A stretch of 64,000 nucleotides of DNA from Amorphophallus konjac (lineage: Eukaryota; Streptophyta; Magnoliopsida; Alismatales; Araceae). The stretch's first letter is position 1. The number at the start of each line of letters is the position of its first letter. The stretch lies in NCBI GenBank assembly GCA_022559845.1, contig CM040118.1, positions 443,174,053 to 443,238,052 of the forward strand, given 5' to 3'. The notes under the pieces were generated by a model that saw nothing but the letters and a program-made list of their open reading frames with translations, searched no databases and was not told where the DNA came from. Positions 55,016-64,000 of this stretch are shown piece after piece. Position numbers and translations under genes: made by a program.

Positions 55016-55565
55016 AGTAGAAGTGGGTAGGGCTTGAAGCGGGGCAATGATTTTGAGGTGGGTGATAGGTAATGAGTGGTTTTGAAGGCATTAGTGGTGA
55101 TATGGTGGAGAAAGACGGGGTTATGTATGGTTGACGGATGATAAGGGGTTTAGAAGGCGTAGGGGTAAATGTGGTAGAGGTGGATGGTAAAGTGGGGGAG
55201 TGAGAGAAGATGAGAGGGTATGAAGGCGTAGTGGAGAGTGTCGGTTGATAGGAGATCGGGGTGCGGATAAGAGGGCGTAATGGTAGTGGAAATGGTGAAG
55301 GTGATACTGACCCGGGTTGATGAGAGAGAGGTGCTACCCGGGCAAGGTGAGGGGGTTGCATGACGATAGGGTTGGAGGAAGAAAGAATAGAGGTACTTTC
55401 TGGGTGCCACACCTGCTCTCTCCCGACTTCCGGGAAGGAGGAGATGGGGTTAACCTGATGATTGGGATGTTGGTGCTCCGGTAATGGATTCTGGATTATG
55501 CCCATGTTGGGCTGTTGTTGTGGGGCCTGCTGAGGCTGCTGTTGTTGTTGTGGTTGTTGCTGCTG

Positions 55566-57394
55566 CTACTGTGGCCTATGAGGAGGTCTCCTAGCCTTGA
55601 GAGCGGCTACGTATCGTCTCATTTCATCCCAATCTATTTGATGTTCATCATTCATATCGTGGATGTAATCTTTGAAATGGAAGCAGTAATCTACTGTGTG
55701 TCCTGGCTGCCTGTGGTAGACGCAGTATTTGGAGGTATCAACATTCGGGGGCCACACGGGCCTTTCTCTGGGTAGGGCGAGTTGGTTTGATGCCATGAGG
55801 GCATTAAAAATGTCTGCTAAGGTTTCTGGCAATGGTGGATAGTAGGCTCTCTTGGGACCGACCGGCCTCCTTTGTTGCTGTTGGAGACCATAGTTCCCCG
55901 GGGGTGGAATTGGTTGTACTGAAGCGGTGGTTGTTGTTGCTGAGGTTGTGGTTGTTGTTGCTGGGGTTGACGTAATGGAGGTATATTATCCTGAGGTGGA
56001 TTATTTTGGGGTGGAGGACGAAGAGGGAAAGGACCTGGTTGGAGGGGAAGTCGGGGCATTTGTGGAGGCCTTGGGTTGACTGCATAGTTGGCATTGTTGA
56101 CCGCACCCACTTGCTCATTTGTCACGACCCCTTCTGTGGCTCCGCCCGGGACACCAGCGCCTGCCTTTCTGATCACTTTGGGCTTCGACGACTCAAACAT
56201 ATTCATAATGGGGGAGTCTTTTAACTGGGTTTGGATGTACCGGGCCCTTTCATAGAGTTCCTCTATTGTAGTAAGTTTATTCATGGCCAGGACGTGTCTG
56301 AACTGTGGGGTTGCATTAGACACAATCATCTTCACTTGTTCGGGCTCAGAGAGGGTATCCCTTATTCTTTCCGCCAGAGACCTCCATCTATCAGCATAGC
56401 GGACAAAATCATCATCGGGCTTCATCTTTTCGGCCACTAGGTCGGTAATGGAGAGTGAGGGACCGACCCTATCCCTATATTTCTGCAAGAACCTTCTCTG
56501 GACTATTTCAAAATTCTCGGCCTCGCGGGGCTCCAAAGAATAGAACCACTCTAGCGCGGGACCATCCAATGATATCCGAAAGAGGTATGCCAGGGACCTC
56601 TGATCGTTTTGCCAATAGGAGGATTCATACATGAAATCCTTGAGGTGAATGAAGGGGTTGCCGGTACCATTGTATCTGCGGTACGTGGGCATTTCAGAGG
56701 GTGGAAGATGAATGACGGGAAGGATTGGCAAAGCAACCTCCGGGGTGGCTTTCACGTCCACCATTCTTCTCAGATTTCGAAACTGCTCGTCCATGCGATT
56801 GAACCTATTGAGGAGCGATTGGGTGAACTCCTCTGGAGGTGAAGGTGGCACTTGCCACTGGGGGAGAAACTGTCTCCCGGAGACTTGAGGGGGGAACCCC
56901 GAATGAGAGGGAGCTATCGGACCGCCGACAGTTGGCCCTGGCTGAAGCGGTATGTGGGGAACAACGGGAGTTTGAGATTGTGACGGGAACTGGAATGAGG
57001 GTGGTTGTTGGCTCGCTTGTCCTTCAAGCGAGGGAGACAGGATGGCTTGCGCCAATGAAGGAGATGGAATGGCCTGCACGGACTCTTGGAGAGGTGCGAT
57101 GGCCGGAATTGATTCCTGGAGCTTGGGGGAAACAGATTTCCCCTTCAGAATGGCCTGGAAGGCCCGGAGCTGTTCGGAGGTAAGCTCCGTGTTGGCGAGG
57201 ATGCCCAGTAAGGAAGAGATATCCTGTGGTGGGGACGTGTCCCCAGCAATAACTTGCACCTCATGCGAGGGCTCATGAGAAGGACCCGAGTCCATAGCAT
57301 AGACTCGCGGGTCGGCTGACAAACCATGACTAAGGTGGTTCTCCTCAAAAGACTCATGAGCCATGCTCACAGTTTTCCCAGAACGCAAAAACAT
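55566..57394 (-). pseudogene. gag: gypsy-2 gag
   Basis: The ATG at 57392-57394 begins FLRSGKTVSMAHE. A long Pro/Gln/Ser region is followed by the retrotransposon gag core: NPFIHLKDFMYESSYW, WFYSLEPREAENFEIVQ and SEPEQVKMIV (about 56250-56700). A Gln/Pro-rich tail comes next. The knuckle-like CVYHRQPGHTVDYC (about 55690-55735) is in the overlapping frame 55566-55832, so a frameshift at about 55820 separates it from the core. The Cys-x2-His...Cys form of the knuckle is usual in Tat gag. Confidence 0.82.
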
Positions 57395-57970
57395 ACACTA
57401 GCAAGCAGGTAGCAGAGATTATCAAACAAGTGGATGCCTTTACGCCTTTTTTGTGTTTTGATTTTGATGATTTTTTTTTGTGTTTTTAGCGAGATTCGAA
57501 GTTCACACAAAATAGGGACCCTAGTTTATTTTTGTTTCACCGCCGTGTCAGCTAGGGTCTCTCGTCTCACCACGAATGGGATGACTAACTCCAGGGAACT
57601 TCAATGGTACAACCAGCCCAGTGAATGAAGAGAAGATTCTTCGATGTCGGGGACTTACGGAGGTCCCAGTGGAGGAGATTCTAGTCCGTTGAGAGGAATT
57701 CTCAAATGGAGAGTCCTTCCTTCACCGGGAAAGGGTGATCCTTAGAAAAAATGAAAAAGGATATAAAAAGAGGGATGGATGTATGCAATGGAATGCTGAC
57801 AGAGATATAGAGTAAGAAAACAACAGAAATAAGAAACACATAATGAACACCCAACCAATCACAACTGACAGTGCTGCCGTGAGCACAACGGGGGCACGCG
57901 AGGGCGCCAAGGAGGAGAGGCACGGACGGTGCCGAACTTGCAAGGGTAGCCAAAAGGAAGCAGTAGAAGT
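57395..57970 (-). other. gypsy-2 5' leader between primer site and gag
   Basis: Untranslated leader of about 580 bp. I see no gene. It may contain packaging signals, but none can be read by eye. Confidence 0.6.
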
Positions 57971-57986
57971 CCCACCGTGATCGCCA
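57971..57986 (-). promoter_or_regulatory. gypsy-2 primer binding site
   Basis: The minus strand reads TGGCGATCACGGTGGG three bases from the LTR end. It begins TGG as required to pair with a tRNA CCA end and is similar in form to the TGGCGA... sites of Ogre and Tat elements. The tRNA is not identified with certainty. Confidence 0.7.
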
Positions 57987-58174
57987 ATCTGTGAGCGACG
58001 TCACGCGGTTCGGGGAGCGAAGAAGACGCGGAGCGCGCGGGCTTCTTTTTGTTTATTTTGCTGCAACACAGAAATAAGAGAAAAGAGAAGGGGCCACCAC
58101 GGGAGATTGCTCCGGTGGGGCGAGCGGGACAAATGTAATATAGCAAGATATGGGGGTTAAACGACCATAGCGGG

Positions 58175-58575
58175 AAGTGACTCGCCGCGGCCTCGAGAAC
58201 ATGAGTAGATAAGAATATAACAGAATATAAGGAGAATATAAAGAACGGGAATTTAAACGGCCATTGGGGAAGTGACTCGCTGCGGCCTCGAGAATATGAA
58301 TGGATAAGAATATAACAAAATATAAAGAGAATATAAGAACGGGAATTTAAACGGTCATTGGGGAAGTGACTCGCCGCGGCCTCGAGAATATGAGCAGATA
58401 AGAATATAACAAAATATAAAGAGAATATAAGAACTGGAATTTAAACGGCCATTGGGGAAGTGACTCGCCGCGGCCTCGAGAATATGAGCAGATAAGAATA
58501 TAACAGAATATAAAGAGAATAGAAGAACGGGAATTTAAACGGCCATTGGGGAAGTGACTCGCAATGGCCTTGAGA
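58175..58575. repeat. 94-bp tandem repeat in right gypsy-2 LTR, five units
   Basis: Units start near 58175, 58269, 58363, 58458 and 58552. The last unit has GCAATGGCC in place of GCCGCGGCC. Confidence 0.85.
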
Positions 58576-61172
58576 ATATGATGTGATCGCCAGGGGCCAA
58601 AAGGCCCCAAAATAAAGAAAGTGATCGTGCCTACCTCAAGAGCGGGAGATGGCGGGTTGCTTCTTCCTCCCCCTTCGACCGGCCGACGGAGAGGGCTTTC
58701 CTTGAGTACCCTTGCAAAACAACGACAAACAAGTAACGAGTGGATTAGAAAGATGAAGGTGTAGTATTCAAATCCTTGCGATAAAAATGACGAAATGATG
58801 GCAAGACACACACCTGGTTGGTGTTATCTTTTAAACCCCTCTCGGACTCGAATAGGATGAAAATGAGATGTTGGATGCAAGAAGTATATAAGAAGAGGTG
58901 CCCTTATGAAGGGGGATAGAGGATGCGAGATGATGAATGCAAAAGAACTACGAAGAAAAGGAAAGGATTGGCTTATTGGATGTGCCGGTGGTGAAATCCG
59001 GCGGAGCTCCGACAGCGTAGGGACGACGTGGAAGCGCGGTGGATGAAGACGACCTTCCTCTCGTGAGCGTGGGCACCCGAGAAGCCGGCAGAACCTCCAC
59101 CTACAAAAGACCCCACGGGTTAGAAATGACTCCGGCAGCCTCTGGGCTCCGGTAGCCTATCGGACCTCTTAGAAGCTCCCCCAGAACTGAGGGGGTGGGC
59201 CTCTATTTTTAGGGCTCCGGAGGGTGGAGGCATCTAGGACCCTGGACACCTCCATCAGGGCAAAAGAGATATTTTATTCTATTTTTATTCATTTTTTTTT
59301 AATATTTTCATGGAGGCGTCCAGGGTCCCGGACGCCTCCATAAGTCACACCGAACTCCACCGAAAGTCGTACGTGGTTTAACACAACGCGTGGTTTTGGA
59401 GCGGCGACCCGTGATTTGGAAGTGGGCGCGTCCTGCAGGTTGGACGTCTCCACAATTTGGATTCTATCGCACATGACAATCCGTCGATCGGTGGGCGAGG
59501 CCCCGTGAGTGAGTTGATGGAGGCGTCCAGGGTCCTGGACGCCTCCAAGAAATTTTGTTTTTGTTTTTTTTTTGTTTTATTTTTTATGCCAACTGGCATA
59601 TATATTTTTTATATTTATTTTCATGGAGGCGTCCAGGGGCCTGGACACCTCCATTAATATATCATTTTTATGTATTTTTGGTTTTAATAAATAAATTAAA
59701 GTAATGGAGGCATCCAGGAGACTGGACGCCTCCATTAAGACCCTCCCGAGTCCGCTGAAAAGGCGTCGACAGCTCCCCGACAGGCACCCTTCCTGATTCC
59801 AGAATTTTCCGGTGCGTCCGATTGGTGTTGATGCCGTCCGAATGCCGCAACGAGATGATTTTCGGATGCTGAAAAGGCGGAAGAAGACCCAAGAAAATGA
59901 TGCACTCAAGTGATTAAAAAATGCGAAAGCCACCGCGGGGCGTCGTATAGTAATATGAAACTTTCTCAGGAGACGTCAGGAATGGCGTGACTACAGCTGC
60001 CCCGCCTTGGCGTCTGCTTTGCAAGGGAGCGACACATAGTGGAATGGTATCGAAGTGGAGTGAAATGAAGTGGGAGCTGACTGATAAGTTGATGCCAAGG
60101 TGTGATGAGACATGCTTTTGACGTTATTGTTTGGAATCTTTCCTGAAGTTTTAATGAGGCGACCTTGAAGAAGATCTTTCAAATATTGACGATTGCTTGG
60201 ACAGGGATCAAATAAGGGAGGGTGAGATGTGTGCTCAGGCACGAAAATAAAGGAGACCAACTTCTCGGTGTGGAAGTACCTAGGTCATAAATCCGCAGGT
60301 TTCACCTTTGGTGAGCGGTTACCAGCCAATGTGGAAGTGCTGCGGCCAAGGTGGGTCAAGCAAGGTAAAAAGCAAAGGAATATCTGAGGGTCTGTCCAAA
60401 CAAGGGTCTCCTTTGGAAGAGCAGCGTAGGGCCGTTTCAAGGAAACTCAGTATTTCATTCGGAGTGGAATATCTCATATTTGTAAGAATTGAAGCACAGC
60501 GGCTTTCGCAATCGAATCACTTGAATGATCTTCCGTAATAAATCAAAGTCCTATATGAATGCATGCTGGGTTTAAAGAAAAATTTAAAACAGACTAAAAT
60601 AGAAAATAGCCAAGGATAATATTGTCAACTTGTTAAGAACGGGTCAGGATACCGATCCGGTGAGCTGGTACTGGGCTGGGGCCCGTTTATCCACGCACCA
60701 ACTCACTGAATGGAACCGTCGTCCCCATGCTATCACAAGTTAACGGCTTATCCGTACAACCCAAATTCTTTCAGGATCATCACTGTTTTTGTTGAAGGGG
60801 AACTCAAATCCCAGATTCGTTTGGGCCGCGAGGTCCTTGACATGTTTTAGTAGCGTAGGTATCATATACTACGATGCATGATAAGGTGGGACCAACCAAT
60901 GAAAGGCGTGACAGGAGATAGGACAAAGACGTCCGTTAGTAAAACCTGCACAGGCCAGCATGGATTAATAACATCAAAAAGTAACAGAATCGCACCACAA
61001 TGGAAAGGAGATCTAGCCAAAATCCTGACATTGACTGCTGATGTGACATGTTCTATCCTCTAGCGATCTTCCCTTCCTATAAGAACTCCCCTTAGGCTAG
61101 TTCATTCAAATGCACCAAGGTGGGTTTTGGAAGCTCAGGAGAGGAAGGAGAGGAGAATCTAGAGATTTCAGG

Positions 61173-62495
61173 ATGGAAGGAGAGTCTTCCCGCGTTATGA
61201 AGAGGAGCAGGCCTAGCAGCGAGATCAGGCGACTCTCCGACCTCGAGGGTCATCTGAGTGGGACGATCATGTCGCATATGGTAAGCTGATTCTTTTCAAA
61301 TTTCTCCACGTGAACCTTCTTCTTACTTCCTTCATTTCTTCTTCTTTCTTTTCTCTTCTAGCCATATCCACTCTTCCTAGGCCCGAGGAAGTTTTCCAAA
61401 TTACCATGGCTTTCAAAGTTAACTTCCAACATATCCATCGGCATGAGGGCCATACTCTCGAAGTGGCATCTGTAGGGGCTCCTTATTCACGTCAAACACT
61501 ACGAGAAGATTCGTATGGACTGGGCGGCTATGGGCACACTAGTGGAGATCTGGCATCCCCAGACCCACACTTTTATCTTCCCGACCTTCGAGGCGACCAT
61601 CCTCCTCGAGGAGGTGGAACTTCTGCTTAGATTGAAGAAATTCAAGAGTGACGGGAAAGTGAAGGCTATGCGGATGCTGACACGGGGGACTTCTGAAAGC
61701 GTCCTTGGAAGCTTCATGCCGCCCGACGTAGCCCGAAAGGTTCGTACTCAAAAGGGAATTGATTTACAAAAGCTCGCGGAATGGGTCATGGAGGCCCTGA
61801 GAGGGTTACCAGACGATGACTATTTGGAGAAAATCATGAAAGGGTTCACCATTTGTCTGGCGGGTGCTCTCTTGTTTCCTTATACCGACAACATGGTGGA
61901 GGAAGACCAACTGAGTGCTATCTGCGGGATCTGGCGTGGAAAGAGGGTGGGACCCACTGTCCTTGCCTACCTATATAGTGGCCTTACTGCCTCGAGCATG
62001 GGTAAGCCTCCTTTTGGTTGCGCACTTGTCCTGAATTGCTAGCTGGATTTGCATTTCAAGTTTGATCACCGTGAGGGAATGCCAACTGCTTCGAAGCTTT
62101 TCCAACAAAGCCCGCTTCATCAAAAAGCCGACGTGTTAGGCTTTGGTGGCACTGTAGCGAACCGTGTTCCGTGGCTGAAGAAACGTGAAGACTGGCGGTC
62201 TCACTTTCGAATCGTGACACAAAGCTTCTTCTCTTGCGCACCGGCATGCTTACTCCTGCTTGAGCTCCTCATGAGGTCTTCTTGTGAAGTTGATCTCCAA
62301 CTGATTGGTGCGACCGAGTTTGTCCTCTACAACGCGCATCGGTGCTGCCTCCAGATCGGCATTCCACGTCATTCGTTCCCACTACCGACTGGCATCGTTC
62401 CTTTGAAGAAGAGAGAGTTGGGCACTAAAGTGGATGCGAAGGAAGCGAAGGCCGTCAAAGCACCCTGGAATACAAGTGTTGCTGGAAAGGCCTTA
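61173..62495 (+). pseudogene. DUF7745-like gene, right-LTR copy, truncated
   Basis: It is nearly identical to 20954-22276, with the same ATG (61173), donor and internal TAG (62040-62042). It is cut at the TAG junction of 62494-62496 and the frame then runs 22 residues into copia-2 sequence to a stop at 62562-62564. The shared internal stop means the gene was already broken when gypsy-2 last copied itself. Confidence 0.62.
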
Positions 62496-62496
62496 G
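62494..62496. other. Duplication junction with 3-bp microhomology
   Basis: The sequence matches 22276 and leftward up to this point and 17529 and rightward after it. The shared bases are TAG. Offset between the copies is 44965 bp. Confidence 0.75.
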
Positions 62497-62660
62497 ATAA
62501 GATTTTTAGGTGGTTCGGTCTGCAACCCACCGACCTACATCCACCCCTCACTCAAACCAAGTGAGGATTCCCTTGCTTCAAGCAAGAACAAGCAGACTCT
62601 GTCTACAACAGACCCCGCCAAAAAGCTTGAGACTGAGGGAGACAAATCCCTCGACCTGAT
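62497..62660 (-). repeat. Second copy of copia-2 LTR fragment
   Basis: Bases 62494-62660 match 17529-17695, with changes such as ACCAAGTGAG for ACCGAGTGAG. The same copia-2/gypsy-2 boundary (CTGAT then TGTGAGCG) follows, which shows it descends from the same insertion event. Confidence 0.85.
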
Positions 62661-62845
62661 TGTGAGCGACGTCACGCGGTTCGGGGAGCGAAGAAGACGC
62701 GAAGCGCGCGTGCTCCTTTTTGTTTGTTTTACTGCAACACAGAAATAAGAGAAAAGAGAAGGGGCCACCACGGGAGATTGCTCCGGCGGGGCGAGCGGGA
62801 CAAATGTAATATAGCAAGATATGGGGGTTAAACGGTCATAGCGGG

Positions 62846-63325
62846 AAGTGACTCGCCGCAGCCTCGGGGGGACGGGAATGGTGCAGAAATCAAATAGCAA
62901 GAATTGAAACGGCCATTCGGGAAGTGACTCGCCGCGGCCTCGAGAACATGAGTAGATAAGAATATAACAGAATATAAGGAGAATATAAAGAACGGGAATT
63001 TAAACGGCCATTGGGGAAGTGACTCGCCGCGGCCTCGAGAATATGAATGGATAAGAATATAACAAAATATAAAGAGAATATACGAACGGGAATTTAAACG
63101 GCCATTGGGGAAGTGACTCGCCGCGGCCTCGAGAATATGAGCAGATAAGAATATAATAAAATATAAAGAGAATATAAGAACGGGAATTTAAACAGCCATT
63201 GGGGAAGTGACTCGCCGCGGCCTCGAGAATTTGAGCATATAAGAATATAACAGAATATAAAGAGAATAGAATAACGGGAATTTAAACGGCCATTGGGGAA
63301 GTGACTCGCCGCGGCCTCGAGAACA
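62846..63325. repeat. 94-bp tandem repeat in third gypsy-2 LTR copy, six units
   Basis: It has the same six-unit arrangement as 17881-18360, including the short first interval. Confidence 0.85.
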
Positions 63326-63950
63326 TGATGTGATCGCCAGCGACCAAAAGACCCCAAAATAAAGAAAGTGATCGTGCCTACCTCAAGAGCGGGAGATGGC
63401 AAGTTGCTTCTTCCTCCCCCTTCGGCCGGTCGACGGAGAGGGCTTTCCTTGAGTACCCTTGTAAAACAACGACAAACAAGTAATGAGTGGATTAGAAAGA
63501 TGAAGGTGTAGTATTCAAATCCTTGCGATAAAAATGATGAAATGATGGCAAGACACACACCTGGTTGGTGTTATCTTTTAAACCCCTCTCGGACTCGAAT
63601 AGGATGAAAATGAGATGCTGGATGCAAGAAGTATATAAGAAGAGGTGCCCTTATGAAGGGGGATAGAGTATGTGAGATGATGAATGTAAAAGAACTACGA
63701 AAAAAAGGAAAGGATTGGCTTATTGGATGTGCCGGTGGTGAAATCCGGCGGAGCTCCGGCAGCGTAGGGACGACGTGGAAGCGCGGTGGATGAAGACGAC
63801 CTTCCTCTCGCGAGCGTGGGCACCCGAGAAGCCGGCAGAACCTCCACCTACAAAAGACCCCACGGGTTAGAAATGACTCTGGCAGCCTCTGGGCTCCGGC
63901 AGCCTATCGGACCTCTTAGAAGCTTCCCCAGAACTGAGGGGGTGGGCCTC

Positions 63951-63958
63951 TATATATA
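63951..63958 (-). promoter_or_regulatory. gypsy-2 LTR TATA box (third copy)
   Basis: TATATATA followed on the minus strand by GAGGCCCACCCCCTCAG gives a normal TATA context for transcription toward 62661. The equivalents at about 18985-18992 and 59211-59218 read TATTTTTA instead. Placement about 1.3 kb from the LTR's gag-proximal end would give a long R-U5. Confidence 0.55.
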
Positions 63959-64000
63959 GGGCTCCGGAGGGTGGAGGCGTCCAGGACCCTGGACACCTCC

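Larger units (their letters stand above)
17696..62495 (-). mobile_element. gypsy-2: Tat-like Ty3/gypsy element carrying antisense PMD and DUF7745-like genes
   Basis: Both LTR copies start TGTGAGCGACGTCACGC (17696 and 57990). A primer site adjoins the right one, and gag, protease, G-patch, RT-RNase H, aRNH and integrase follow leftward (57394 to 49650). The 27-kb stretch between integrase and the far part of the left LTR holds, on the opposite strand, PMD-type genes with introns, now broken by gypsy-3 and CACTA insertions. Homology between the LTRs runs at least from 17696 to 22276, so the LTR is at least 4.5 kb and includes the DUF7745-like gene. The inner end of the left LTR could not be placed. 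CTGAT (17691-17695) is the candidate left target duplication. Confidence 0.78.
57990..62495 (-). repeat. gypsy-2 right (5') LTR, truncated at 62495
   Basis: It begins TGTGAGCG three bases from the primer site. It matches the left LTR throughout but has one fewer 94-bp unit. It breaks off inside the DUF7745-like gene at 62494-62496, where a three-base overlap TAG joins it to copia-2 sequence. Its TATA-equivalent, near 59211, reads TATTTTTA on the plus strand and is weak. Confidence 0.78.
62661..64000 (-). repeat. Third gypsy-2 LTR copy, start only
   Basis: It matches 17696 onward, including the extra unit and the CAGCCTCGGGGGGACGGGAATG block that the right LTR lacks, so it corresponds to the left LTR. 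It runs off the window end inside a palindrome (63973-64000). In this copy the minus-strand TATA box is intact (63951-63958). Confidence 0.85.

Overview
The window is intergenic DNA from a flowering plant with a large, repeat-rich genome. It holds nested retrotransposons and one DNA transposon. Supporting features are Ty3/gypsy polyproteins with the plant Tat-type second RNase H, a Ty1/copia gag, initiator-Met-tRNA primer sites, a CACTA transposon, plant mobile domain (PMD) genes with GT-AG introns, and a fragment of plant U6 snRNA. The clade cannot be fixed from the sequence. I see no intact host gene; every recognisable reading frame belongs to a mobile element and most carry stops or frameshifts.

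Layout. (1) 1-17183: gypsy-1, a decayed Tat-like element on the minus strand, with its left end outside the window. (2) 3551-15862: copia-1, minus strand, 12.3 kb, inserted in gypsy-1 with target duplication TCATC. It has 3.5-kb LTRs and a gag but no pol. One LTR holds a U6 snRNA pseudogene with its own 17-bp duplication. (3) 17184-17695: the beginning of a related copia LTR (copia-2), also inserted in gypsy-1. (4) From 17696: gypsy-2, a second Tat-like element on the minus strand, inserted in copia-2. Its gag-pol lies at 49650-57394, its primer site at 57971-57986, and its right LTR starts at 57990. On the plus strand, antisense to gag-pol, it carries a DUF7745-like gene inside the LTR (20954-22366, repeated at 61173-62495) and three PMD-type genes (about 23100-26166, 26523-35304 and 35910-47883). 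(5) 27519-35022: gypsy-3, a plus-strand chromovirus derivative with target duplication AGGGC, inserted in PMD gene 2 and missing most of pol. (6) 36205-45692: a non-autonomous CACTA element with target duplication TTG, inserted in PMD gene 3. It holds about 31 copies of a 180-bp satellite with a three-monomer higher-order pattern. (7) 62494-62496: a junction joining the broken right LTR of gypsy-2 to a second copy of the copia-2/gypsy-2 left boundary, which reads as a tandem duplication of about 45 kb or an assembly fault.

The most unusual biology is gypsy-2 and copia-1. Gypsy-2 combines plus-strand accessory genes with their own TATA boxes and introns, an LTR that includes one of those genes, and a family of near-perfect palindromes (core GGGGCGTCCAGG) around them. 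Copia-1 has about 56 copies of an 11-bp motif in its U3 and a ladder of more than ten consecutive small hairpins in the transcribed part of its LTR.

Relative order of events, from nesting: gypsy-1, then copia-1 and copia-2, then gypsy-2 into copia-2, then gypsy-3 and CACTA into the PMD genes. The U6 insertion followed copia-1 integration, and the 45-kb duplication followed gypsy-2 integration.
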